DNA of 64,000 nucleotides from Bradyrhizobium sp. 200. GTDB lineage: Bacteria; Pseudomonadota; Alphaproteobacteria; Rhizobiales; Xanthobacteraceae. The DNA lies in contig NZ_CP064689.1 of the NCBI RefSeq assembly GCF_023100945.1, positions 4,198,001 to 4,262,000 of the forward strand. The letters are read 5' to 3'. Position 1 is the stretch's first letter, and the number at the start of each line of letters is the position of its first letter. A program made the position numbers and the translations under genes. Below are positions 17,573-25,292 of the stretch, in pieces. The notes under the pieces were generated by a model. The model was not told the DNA's origin, did not search any database, and saw only the letters and a program-made list of their open reading frames with translations.

Positions 17573-18205
17573 ATGCGCAGCAGCCAATTTCGCAAACGGA
17601 CGATCGCACCGGTCTTTTTCACGGGCTCCAAATGCGAGGTTGCGATTCCCATACGCAGCGTCCTACTCCGTGACGCGCTCCGGCAAGCGAGCCTTGAGCC
17701 TGAGGTTTGCGCGATCCGCTATCGGCAGGCTCCGCACATACTTGGCGCGCAGGTCTCGCTGACAGGCGTGATCTTAGACAGGGTCGACGGCACTTTCCTG
17801 CTTGCCCTTTGCAAGGTGCGGCCGCGGTGTGATGAAAAGCAGCCGAGGCAGTTCGAAAAGATGCTGGAAAGCCGAGGACTAAAGCTGCTCGAGCGCGATG
17901 AATCCGACATCAGAAGTGAACCGCTGTTCTCGAACACGGCCGAGATCTGGTTGCACGAACGCTATCCTGTTCCTCTAAACGACAGGCTAAGGATCTCGGC
18001 CGCGCTTGAAGATGGCCCTCAATCGATTGTCGACATAGAGGACCGGGCTCGTCCCAACTGCGATATCTTTTGCGCGATATGTTCGTTGGCTTGCGAAAAC
18101 CTCATCGAAATTCACATACGCGACGCACCTTTGGGACTGAATACGGTGGTGCGCAGCAGACGTGCCGCAGACATCCGCGCGCGACCGCGCTGCGACTACT
18201 CGTGA
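17573..18205 (+). CDS. TnsA-fold protein without catalytic residues, copy 1
   Basis: 210 residues. It is a clear paralog of the gene at 20092: LLRDALRQASLEPEVCAIRY here, LLRDALAQASLDPQVRSINY there. Both follow the TnsA endonuclease plan: a helix with dp.V, a strand pair normally carrying D and ExK, then a C-terminal part with LxERDESDIRSEPLFSN. The active-site positions read GVILD and LLALCKVRP instead of PDF and VEVKP, so no D...ExK can be placed. It is probably not a nuclease and may act as a structural or DNA-recognition subunit. Assignment is by pattern and could be confirmed by structure prediction. Confidence 0.6.
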   Translation: MRSSQFRKRTIAPVFFTGSKCEVAIPIRSVLLRDALRQASLEPEVCAIRYRQAPHILGAQVSLTGVILDRVDGTFLLALCKVRPRCDEKQPRQFEKMLESRGLKLLERDESDIRSEPLFSNTAEIWLHERYPVPLNDRLRISAALEDGPQSIVDIEDRARPNCDIFCAICSLACENLIEIHIRDAPLGLNTVVRSRRAADIRARPRCDYS

Positions 18206-18271
18206 TGCGAAGCGACTTGGGCAGAGTGTTCACGCAACAAATGCAGATCGAAATGAGGCGTCGGATCCGAT

Positions 18272-18568
18272 TTACGCCGATCCGAGGATAAGCTCTGACA
18301 GGGTTGAATACCATGGGTGATCTGCGTGATGGGGAATCATGAAGCCTACGGCTGCGATATCGACCGGAACGTCGAAAAGGCGAAGGAATCTACCCTTGGC
18401 ACCACCGTAATCGTCCTGCAGGACCAGTGTGTAAGAATACCATAGACGAGCTGGGCGCTTGCGTCGCGCTGCGCGCGCCCCTGCCGGTCGTTTGTGCGCG
18501 CTGGCCTGCCAGGGCGTCCTCGAGTTGGACATCTCTTCTTGTCTCGATGGCAACTCAATCGTTTCCAT
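18272..18568 (-). CDS. Possible small protein or remnant
   Basis: A leftward frame of 98 codons (METIELPSRQEEMSNSRT...). Its second half (LWYSYTLVLQDDYGGAKGRF, then FMIPHHADHPWYSTLSELI) looks like real protein, and codon use is natural. It fills the 430-base gap between two rightward genes. The start is unsure: ATG 18532, right after AAGAAGAG, is an alternative. No family recognised. Confidence 0.35.
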   Translation of the reverse strand: METIELPSRQEEMSNSRTPWQASAHKRPAGARAARRKRPARLWYSYTLVLQDDYGGAKGRFLRLFDVPVDIAAVGFMIPHHADHPWYSTLSELILGSA

Positions 18569-18634
18569 CAGACGTTTCTCGACTATCTCGGGATCCGGCG
18601 AGAACTTGCCTCGCCACGCCCGCGGGAGCCTTCG

Positions 18635-19180
18635 ATGATGGCGCGCACTTGGCAGCAGGACCTCATCGCCCGACATCCGGAGTTTTTCATCCGGACCTTC
18701 CGGGATCGCCCATTCTCGCCCGGTTGGCCGACCTGCGACGACGGCTGGGCCGCGCTGGTGACAAAGGCCGTGGAGCGCATCGCCGCCGCAGCGGCCGGCT
18801 ATCCTCTTCACTTCACGCAAATCAAATCGAAATACGGTACCTTGAGGATGTACGGGATGGCGGAAGCGCCTCTTCCGAAGGCGGTCGATCTCGCCGTTGA
18901 AGAGGCCATCGCGCTTGCGGAAGCGCGCTCCGCCTGTACCTGCGAGAATTGCGGAGCGGAAGGACGACTCCATACTAGAGGGTGTTGGCTGTCGACCGCC
19001 TGCGCCGCCCACGCCCGCGGGGCCCCGGTGCCGGTCCGCCAAGGCATGGAGGACCTGCACATCGTTCGCGGCTTCGTAGGCGAGGACGTCCGCATCATCG
19101 CATGTCGTCGGTATGATCGTGAAACCGACAACTTCATCGACGTCGACCCCCGTGCACTCGGAATCGGAGATGAGCAGTGA
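18635..19180 (+). CDS. Cys-rich protein of the 'QxKxKFGTLRxY' type, copy 1
   Basis: 181 residues from ATG 18635 with GGGAG seven bases upstream. An N-terminal DGW...L motif (CDDGWAALVTKAVERI) is followed by FTQIKSKYGTLRMYG, a signature common in phage and island proteins of unknown function. Then comes a Cys cluster CTCENCGAEG ... STACAAH, likely zinc-binding. A shorter-motif paralog lies at 23156. It overlaps the phosphoesterase gene by 4 bases (GTGA), so the two are coupled. Function unknown. Confidence 0.75.
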   Translation: MMARTWQQDLIARHPEFFIRTFRDRPFSPGWPTCDDGWAALVTKAVERIAAAAAGYPLHFTQIKSKYGTLRMYGMAEAPLPKAVDLAVEEAIALAEARSACTCENCGAEGRLHTRGCWLSTACAAHARGAPVPVRQGMEDLHIVRGFVGEDVRIIACRRYDRETDNFIDVDPRALGIGDEQ

Positions 19181-20007
19181 GGATCTGGCTCATATCCGAC
19201 ATCCATGCGGAGTCGCTGCGCGGCTGGGATTTGCCTTCTGGCGCAGCGCGGCCGGACTACGACGTTTTGGTCATCGCCGGCGACCTGACTACCAGGTTCG
19301 AACGCGGAGTGGCTTGGCTGCATCAGCGGGTGCAGGACAAGCAAGTCATCTACGTCGGCGGAAATCACGAGTCGTGGGGCACGGACATCGACGTGACGCT
19401 GGACAAGGCACAGCGCGCCGCTGAGGGCACAAACGTCCATGTCCTAGAATGCCAAAGCCGTCGGGTGGGGAACGTTACTTTCATTGGTGCCACGGTATGG
19501 ACCGATTTCGGACTGTTTGGAAATCCGCTCGCCGCGATGAGGATGGCATCGGATGTCATGAACGATTATCGCCGAATCCGGAAGCGCTTCTACGCCGAAC
19601 GCCTACGTCCCGCCGATACGCTGCGCATGCACCAGGCGGCCAGAAAGTTCATCACTTCCGCGCTTATCCGCCCGAAGGCGGGGCCTCGCGTAGTCGTCTC
19701 CCATCACTGCCCATTTCCCGACATCCGGACCGGCGCGAGGCACTCCGATCGGGCCGGCCCCGATCTCATTCAAGCTGCATATTGCTCCGACATGACCGAT
19801 TTAATGATCCCTTCCAGCGACCCCGAAACCGGCGACACGATCGAACCGCCTGACGTTTGGGCATTCGGTCATACCCACCGCAGCTGCGACCGGGTGATCG
19901 GATCCTGCCGGGTGGTCTCGAATCCCAAGGGCTACGGCCCCTACACGCCCGCCGATCCGGCTTGGGAAAACCCGCACTTCGATCCCTATTTCACCATCGA
20001 GATCTGA
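19177..20007 (+). CDS. Calcineurin-like metallophosphoesterase
   Basis: 276 residues from GTG 19177. All metal-ligand motifs are present: SDIH near residue 7, AGDL near 34, GGNHES near 62, VVSHHCPF near 175 and FGHTHRS near 228. It should be a soluble two-metal phosphodiesterase or phosphatase; the substrate (nucleotide, nucleic acid or other) cannot be read from sequence. It sits between the Cys-rich protein and the second TnsA-like protein in a tight rightward series, so it may serve the same system. Confidence 0.85.
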   Translation: MRIWLISDIHAESLRGWDLPSGAARPDYDVLVIAGDLTTRFERGVAWLHQRVQDKQVIYVGGNHESWGTDIDVTLDKAQRAAEGTNVHVLECQSRRVGNVTFIGATVWTDFGLFGNPLAAMRMASDVMNDYRRIRKRFYAERLRPADTLRMHQAARKFITSALIRPKAGPRVVVSHHCPFPDIRTGARHSDRAGPDLIQAAYCSDMTDLMIPSSDPETGDTIEPPDVWAFGHTHRSCDRVIGSCRVVSNPKGYGPYTPADPAWENPHFDPYFTIEI

Positions 20008-20091
20008 GGAGGTGCCAATGAATATCGAGGACGAACGTATGGCCATCGCGACGGCGACTCCCCCTCCTCCCAATCCGAACGATGGTGATCC

Positions 20092-20688
20092 ATGCCCGTC
20101 AACAAAAGGCTCGCAACGATCGGCGATGCCGATCTGTTCGTCTCGGCCAAAACGCGTACCGCGGTCCCAGCGCGACATCCTCTTCTTCGGGATGCGCTCG
20201 CGCAGGCGTCTCTCGACCCGCAGGTTCGCTCGATCAATTACGTTCCGTCGACGCAGGTTGAATCCGAGACGGTGAAATTGGGCGCGATCGTCGTCATCCG
20301 GGACAATGGCCACTATTATCTCGATCTCGTTCCCGCGCGTCGTCCCTGCGCAGCCTCGGAGCGCGCGCGTGTCAAAGCGGCGCTCACCGGCCTGGGACTG
20401 CGGCCACTGGTCCTGACCGAGACCGACATTTTGCGGGAGCCGCGCTTCGCCAACTCTCGCATCGTCTGGGAGTATGCTCGCGTTCGGGTCCCGATTGGCG
20501 TTCGCCTACAGGTGCTGAACATCCTCGTCGAGGACGGACCAATGCGGCTTGGTCTTCTCCTCGCCGCAATACGTCATCCGAATGATCCGGCGCCGGCGGT
20601 GATGGCGTTAGCTTGCCACAATCTGATCGAACTCGATCTGGTGTCGATGCCTCTTGGACCGGGCACGATGGCGAGAGCGCGCGTATGA
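20092..20688 (+). CDS. TnsA-fold protein without catalytic residues, copy 2
   Basis: 198 residues, paralog of the gene at 17573. The TnsA plan is clearer here: HPLLRDALAQASLDPQVRSINYVP, KLGAIVVIRDNGHYYLDLVPARR, then LRPLVLTETDILREPRFANS and a winged-helix-like end (LGLLLAAI ... ELDLVSMPLGPGT). The Asp expected in PDFVV is Ala (GAIVV) and the ExK of VEVK is DLVP, so the nuclease should be dead. It overlaps the AAA+ protease gene by 4 bases (ATGA), which suggests a functional pair. Family assignment is by pattern only. Confidence 0.65.
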   Translation: MPVNKRLATIGDADLFVSAKTRTAVPARHPLLRDALAQASLDPQVRSINYVPSTQVESETVKLGAIVVIRDNGHYYLDLVPARRPCAASERARVKAALTGLGLRPLVLTETDILREPRFANSRIVWEYARVRVPIGVRLQVLNILVEDGPMRLGLLLAAIRHPNDPAPAVMALACHNLIELDLVSMPLGPGTMARARV

Positions 20689-22760
20689 CCTCGTTTTCCG
20701 AATTGCCAAAGGCACAGCGCCACCTGCAGCGAGAGCTTGCCGAGCGCGGCGACGCCTGCCACGGCGGATGGAACGCGACGGTGCTCCGGATTGGAGAGGA
20801 CGAGACGGAGGAGATTCCGGAGACTCTCGAATTCGACGACCGGAAAACAAAGCTGCTCAAGAAAAAGGTTCCCGCCACGACCGCCATCGTCGAAGCCGTT
20901 TTTTATGCAGTGGTCGACGCGAAGACCCGGCGCCGCTGGGAAGGTCGGCGCGCAATGGCCGTTGTATTGCAAGTGCCCTCGCCGTCCTGGGTGGAGCCCG
21001 TCAAGGTTTTCTTTCGCGCAACGTTCGGTAACGGCTGGAGCATAATCGCTCGAGACGGAACGAACCGCCTAGAGGACAAAGCAAGCGTTGGCAATCAAGC
21101 CGTTGCCAAAACGCTCAGCGAAGGCCGCTCGGTTGCCGGGATTGCCGCATCGACGCAGATTCTTCCTGCGACGCTCGTTGCCAGCGCGGACATGAATTTG
21201 CGGATGTTGCCGCCCGACGGACGGGTTCTGCGGGACGCGATCGATGCCTTCTTCGGCCGCAAAACCGCTGTCGAAGTGGCCGCGGGTATCGGAACCGGAC
21301 TCGATTTCCATGACCTGGTGGCGGCTTTTCGGCCGAGGTCGACACCTCGAGCAGTCGTCGATCGCATCGCCCGGGTCGCCGCCAAGCAGAACGGGACCGA
21401 TGGTTCTGTAGCCCTGCCCTCCATCGAAACCGCCGTGGAGTACGGCGAAGCGCGGCTTTGGGCGATCGAACTTGCTCGGGACATCGCGGACTATCGGGCG
21501 GGTCGCATTAAATGGTCTGAAGTTTCACGTGGCCTCGTCGTGCATGGGGAAACTGGCACAGGTAAGTCGCTGTTTGCCCGTGCCGTTGCCGCGTACGTGG
21601 GGCTGCCGCTTTTCGCATTTTCCATTCCGGATCTCTTCTCCCGGGGCGAAGGGCACCTTGGCGACGTGATCCAGGCGACCAACGCTATGTTTTCCCGCCT
21701 CATCGCCGCAGCCCCTTGTTTGGCCTTCTGGGACGAGGTTGAGGCGCTACCTGACCGCGCTACATTGTCGGCGCGCGGTCGGGACTGGTGGCTCAGCGTC
21801 TGCGACAATTTCTTAATCCACTTAGACAGTGCGTCGTCTCAGCGTGAGGGCGTAATATTCCTTGCGGCTACCAACGAAATAAACCGCGTCGACCGTGCCT
21901 TGATGCGACCTGGACGACTAGAAAAGGCAATCGAGATCCGACGGCCAGATCTCGCAGGCACGATCAATATTCTCCGACACCACGCGCCGCAGATCCCAGA
22001 AGGAGAGATCGCCGAGCTTGGTCGCCTGCTTGAAGGATCGACTGGCGCCGAGTTAATGCTGGTCACACGCGACGCGCGTCGGTTGGCCAGGCGCGAGGGA
22101 CGCGAACTCGCGGCTTCGGATATCCGCGCTGCGGCATTGCCGATCGAGGTCATTGCATCAGAGAAATTACGGCGGATCTGCATTCACGAAGCTGCCCATG
22201 CGGTTGGGTCTCTGGCGGTGTCCTCGGGTCTTCTCCGAGGCATAGTCGTGAACAATAAAGATGGGGCCGCGGCGCGCACGCTGTTCGGCGAAGTAGATTG
22301 CGATCTGCCGACGCTGAAGACCATCGAGCGGCGCGTCATCGTCTTGCTGTGCGGACGCGCCGCGGAAGAGCGGATAATCGGCGCGGCATCCGTCGGCGCC
22401 GGCGGTGACGAAGAATCCGATCTGGCCTTGAGCACCCGTCTGATCGCATCGTTGCATGCTTCGGCGGGTTTGGGCGGGAGTATCATCTTCACTGCCGATC
22501 GTAGCGACGCGCTCAAGGCGGTCAGGAAAGACCGAACCTTGCGGCGGAAAGTCGAAAAACATCTCTCCAAACTTCAGGACCGGGCCGATCGCATCGTCCT
22601 CGACCACCGCGAGACGATCCTGGAGATCGCCGAAGCGCTGTCCAGGGCGCGTTATCTCTCGGGAGACGCCATCAGGGACATATTCGATTCTCATCCTGCT
22701 TCCCGTCGCAAACGTTCTTCATCCAACAAGGAGCGCCCCCGTGATTGTCGTTACCGTTGA
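20685..22760 (+). CDS. FtsH-like AAA+ metalloprotease without membrane anchor
   Basis: 691 residues from ATG 20685, overlapping the upstream gene by ATGA. The AAA+ module has Walker A GETGTGKS at 288-295, Walker B D350-E351 in FWDEVEAL and the SRH stretch ALMRPGRLEKAIEI. The peptidase domain carries H501-E-A-A-H505 and the likely third ligand in DEESDL, as in M41 peptidases. FtsH has two N-terminal membrane helices; here the first ~270 residues show none, so the enzyme should be soluble. It could unfold and degrade a transposase complex, as ClpX does for MuA, but that is inference from position. Confidence 0.8.
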   Translation: MTSFSELPKAQRHLQRELAERGDACHGGWNATVLRIGEDETEEIPETLEFDDRKTKLLKKKVPATTAIVEAVFYAVVDAKTRRRWEGRRAMAVVLQVPSPSWVEPVKVFFRATFGNGWSIIARDGTNRLEDKASVGNQAVAKTLSEGRSVAGIAASTQILPATLVASADMNLRMLPPDGRVLRDAIDAFFGRKTAVEVAAGIGTGLDFHDLVAAFRPRSTPRAVVDRIARVAAKQNGTDGSVALPSIETAVEYGEARLWAIELARDIADYRAGRIKWSEVSRGLVVHGETGTGKSLFARAVAAYVGLPLFAFSIPDLFSRGEGHLGDVIQATNAMFSRLIAAAPCLAFWDEVEALPDRATLSARGRDWWLSVCDNFLIHLDSASSQREGVIFLAATNEINRVDRALMRPGRLEKAIEIRRPDLAGTINILRHHAPQIPEGEIAELGRLLEGSTGAELMLVTRDARRLARREGRELAASDIRAAALPIEVIASEKLRRICIHEAAHAVGSLAVSSGLLRGIVVNNKDGAAARTLFGEVDCDLPTLKTIERRVIVLLCGRAAEERIIGAASVGAGGDEESDLALSTRLIASLHASAGLGGSIIFTADRSDALKAVRKDRTLRRKVEKHLSKLQDRADRIVLDHRETILEIAEALSRARYLSGDAIRDIFDSHPASRRKRSSSNKERPRDCRYR

Positions 22761-23007
22761 GCTCGTTTCAGGCGGGAGCGAAATCCGCAGATGCACGATC
22801 GGTACTCTCCGGATCGCTAATCTCAGCGATCTCGCGCCTATCTCGGATTATTCGGTCGACGTTCTCGAGGCCGCGAACCCTCTCGCCGGCACCCCAGCGA
22901 GAACCGGCAGTTGCCTTATCGAGGGCCACGCGCGGGCCCAATCAGTGTGGGCGCTCATCGGACGTGCCATCGGCGCTTTGGAATCCGCCGACTTCGTCGA
23001 GCTCTAG
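22741..23007 (+). CDS. Small hypothetical protein (88 aa)
   Basis: The GTG at 22741 has a strong AAGGAG seven bases upstream, located inside the end of the protease gene, so the two overlap by 20 bases. The start VIVVTVELVSGGSEIRRCTI and the tail VWALIGRAIGALESADFVEL resemble short beta-strand proteins common in alphaproteobacterial phages and islands (MIVVRVEL... type). Function unknown. Confidence 0.65.
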   Translation: MIVVTVELVSGGSEIRRCTIGTLRIANLSDLAPISDYSVDVLEAANPLAGTPARTGSCLIEGHARAQSVWALIGRAIGALESADFVEL

Positions 23008-23155
23008 CCGAACAACACTCGGAATTGAAAATGGCGCTTCGCAGCTTCACCTTCCGACATTCGTTCGTGTCTGAGCGGCGGACCGACGAGAAACCTGACC
23101 GGCGCGGACCGGCTCGCCTCCGTGCGCGGACTTCTTTGACGTCGCGGGGCGTCGC

Positions 23156-23893
23156 ATGACCCACATCGATTGGCGGGACCGCCTGGTGGCCGAAAACAGA
23201 CGGCTCTTTTTGCGCAAAATCCGTGGACGCGCCTACGCGGCTGGCCGTCCGGACGTCGGCGATGGCTGGCGCTCGTTGATCGAACGAGCGGTCGAAAGCA
23301 TTCGGAGGGCAGCCGCCGGTCACACGGTGCTGATATCCCGGATCAAATCGAGCTCAGGATCGGTTCGGATTTGCTGGGAAGCCGAGGCATCGCTGCCGCG
23401 AGAGATCGGTGCCGCGATCGACGGCGCGGTGGACCTGGCCGCCGCTCGCTCGCGCTGCGGGTGCGAGATCTGCGGGTCGGTGGGCGCCTTGTGGCGATGC
23501 GGCGAGCGGCTGGCGACGGCCTGCGACGAGCACGGGGTCGGAATTCCTCAGCCCATCCCGTCCGGATGCGAGAACCTCCACGTGGTGCTGGGTTTTGAGA
23601 ACGGCCTTCCCGCTCCGATCCGTTACCGCCGATACGATCCGAAAAGCGATTCCTTGGCTCACGTCAGCAACTTCGAAGCCGAGGCCCACCCCGACGGAGC
23701 CGTCACAAGCCGCCCGCCCCGGACCAAGGGGAAGCTTCAGCGGCCTCCCGACGGGCCGGCCGAAACTCCAAAAGGGATGAGAAAACCGAGATGTTTCAGC
23801 TCCAAGATACCGCCCAGGCAATGGCCCAAGCGAATCCATGGTCGGCACCGGCCGCCACCGCCCAGGGCCGCCGGGTTTTCCACAGTTCCGTAG
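23156..23893 (+). CDS. Cys-rich protein, divergent paralog (copy 2)
   Basis: 245 residues. It aligns with the protein at 18635 over the first ~180 residues: DGWRSLIERAVESIRRAAAGH, then SRIKSSSGSVRICW in place of KSKYGTLRMYG, then CGCEICGSVG ... ATACDEHG. The signature motif has therefore drifted. The last ~65 residues are Pro/Arg-rich and without paralog counterpart, possibly read-through past an older stop. Function unknown. Confidence 0.65.
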   Translation: MTHIDWRDRLVAENRRLFLRKIRGRAYAAGRPDVGDGWRSLIERAVESIRRAAAGHTVLISRIKSSSGSVRICWEAEASLPREIGAAIDGAVDLAAARSRCGCEICGSVGALWRCGERLATACDEHGVGIPQPIPSGCENLHVVLGFENGLPAPIRYRRYDPKSDSLAHVSNFEAEAHPDGAVTSRPPRTKGKLQRPPDGPAETPKGMRKPRCFSSKIPPRQWPKRIHGRHRPPPPRAAGFSTVP

Positions 23894-24185
23894 AAGCGCT
23901 CTTGACGGGTCATTTTCATCCGATTTCGGGGGTCGAATCTTGCCGTTCGGCGGTCCTGCCGCTCCGCGGTCGAGGAGCGTCCGACATCGATTCCGCGGCC
24001 TCGCAGCGCGATCGCCGGCGCGCCGACGACCCCTTCGCGGACCCTGCGAACCCGAATATCGAATCCTTGGAGTTTCTACCTTTTGGGGTCCTGTGCGACT
24101 GCCGGCACCCCGATTTCGGACTCGCACTTGGCCGGCGGCTGAGTCAATTCTAGAGCACCGCAACACGGAGACGGACCAGCGCAAC

Positions 24186-24211
24186 AAAAAAGGCCCGACG
24201 GCAATCGGGCC
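24186..24211 (-). terminator. Intrinsic terminator, leftward
   Basis: On the minus strand a perfect 7-bp stem GGCCCGA/TCGGGCC (plus positions 24192-24198 and 24205-24211) is followed directly by six T residues (plus AAAAAA 24186-24191). No leftward gene is annotated just upstream; the nearest leftward coding region ends at 25293. Confidence 0.75.
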
Positions 24212-24290
24212 CTTCTGTCGGAATACTCGGAGCAAGTCCGCATTTCCACGAAATTGGCCCACGCGAGCCGATGTGGACTCTCTCCGAAAA
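24186..24290 (-). ncRNA. Candidate small RNA with long hairpin and terminator
   Basis: Sixteen bases upstream of the terminator (minus sense) lies a hairpin of 6 plus 9 paired bases. TCGGAG (24227-24232) pairs with CTCCGA (24282-24287), then a 2x2 internal loop, then AGTCCGCAT (24235-24243) pairs with ATGTGGACT (24271-24279) with one G-T wobble; the loop is 27 bases. A stable hairpin plus a strong leftward terminator and no leftward gene suggests a short transcript. The promoter is not identified and the length is a guess. Confidence 0.35.
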
Positions 24291-24375
24291 CGCATCGATT
24301 GGCAAGCACGGATCGCGTCCCGTAGGCGCGGGACCGAACGCGCTTGCCTGTCTGGGGATAACCGGAGTGAGCCTG

Positions 24376-25290
24376 ATGGCAACAAGAGCGACGAGAGCGA
24401 CAGATCGGGCGGGACCGGCCGTGGGCCCCCGCATCGATCCGCCTCCGTTCATGCCCGGTCGCGGCGACTGGCTGGCCTCCCTCCGTGCCGCCGGTAAGTC
24501 GCCGATAACCGTCGATTGCTACGCTCGCGACCTCAACCAAATCGCTTCCGCCGTCGAAGGCGATTGCACGTCCCACGTGCGCATCGCGGAGTTCGATCAA
24601 TCGACGATCCAAACGCTCGCGGCCGGGTGGGAAACGGCGGGCATTTCACGGTCTACCGTGCTGCGGCGCTTCTCGTCGCTCCGAGCGTTCGCGTCGTTTC
24701 TCTGCCGGCAGGGCGTCGGTTGCGGGCTTGTCCTCGCATCCCGGCTGCCTCGGCCAATTCGCAGCCCACGGGTTACTCTCGACGACGAGGACGTGAACGC
24801 GCTGACCGGACCGGTCCCGGACCAATCGTCGTCGCCGATCGCCATCCGCACCCGCTCGATCGTCATCGTCAAGGCGGAAACCGGACTGACGACGGGGGAA
24901 ATCGCCAATCTGGACGTGATCGACGTCGATTTGGAGCGACAGACCATCAAAGTCGTCCGGACGCACCTCGAGCCCCGGGTGCTCCGTATTTCGCCTCAGG
25001 CATCGCTTGCTCTAGCGACCTACCTGGAGAAAGTCCGGGGAATCTCCCCCGGTGCGCTCTTTCTGAGTTTGCGCGGCACTCGGCTTTGCGCACGGTCCAT
25101 CCAACTGATGTTCGGGCGCCTGCGTCGACAGCGCGGCGTCCGCGAAGATGCGACCCTGCGATCGCTGCGGCACACCCTCGGAGCCGGCTTCGCCAACAAC
25201 GGCGAGCCCATCTCAGTGGTCGCCGAGTGGCTAGGGCTTGCTGTCGGAAGCGCGGCCAGGTACTTCGGTCCGGAGGGGCGCCGGTCATGA
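24376..25290 (+). CDS. Tyrosine recombinase-like protein lacking Arg I
   Basis: 304 residues from ATG 24376, which has GGAG eight bases upstream; an in-frame ATG at 24271 lies inside the hairpin and is less likely. Residues ~35-130 are a core-binding domain (WLASLRAAGKSPITVDCYARDL). The catalytic domain follows the family, but box I reads TGLTTGEIANL instead of TGLRxSEL, so the first Arg is Thr. Box II reads RSLRHT (HxLRHT with His to Arg), and LGH is LGL. The nucleophile Tyr is kept in SAARYFGPEG. Strand exchange is doubtful; a DNA-binding role is possible. Confidence 0.75.
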   Translation: MATRATRATDRAGPAVGPRIDPPPFMPGRGDWLASLRAAGKSPITVDCYARDLNQIASAVEGDCTSHVRIAEFDQSTIQTLAAGWETAGISRSTVLRRFSSLRAFASFLCRQGVGCGLVLASRLPRPIRSPRVTLDDEDVNALTGPVPDQSSSPIAIRTRSIVIVKAETGLTTGEIANLDVIDVDLERQTIKVVRTHLEPRVLRISPQASLALATYLEKVRGISPGALFLSLRGTRLCARSIQLMFGRLRRQRGVREDATLRSLRHTLGAGFANNGEPISVVAEWLGLAVGSAARYFGPEGRRS

Positions 25291-25292
25291 CG

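Larger units (their letters stand above)
23894..24375. other. Intergenic stretch holding a terminator and candidate small RNA
   Basis: About 480 bases. A rightward 120-codon frame at 23791-24153 (start MFQLQDTAQAMAQ) overlaps the previous gene and lacks clear protein character. The right part contains a long hairpin and a leftward terminator, annotated separately. Confidence 0.4.

Noticed and set aside
17490..17762. Pro-rich small frame upstream of and overlapping the first TnsA-like gene, with a similar one at 20012-20275 before the second
   Set aside because: Both share PPPP and relative frame, which was tempting as a leader peptide. The overlap into the real genes is about 180-190 bases and composition is that of a shadow.
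23930..24120. tRNA-like GGTCGAATC and GGTTCGC stretches
   Set aside because: No matching T-stem, anticodon arm or acceptor stem could be folded.
23791..24153. Rightward 120-codon frame
   Set aside because: Overlaps the previous gene by about 100 bases and has low-complexity Arg/Ala composition.
24186..24290. Integron attC-like site
   Set aside because: The long hairpin lacks the conserved core GTTRRRY/RYYYAAC boxes at its base.
23354..24385. Leftward open frame of about 343 codons
   Set aside because: Antisense to the Cys-rich paralog and across the hairpin region; Arg/Pro-rich composition typical of a shadow frame.
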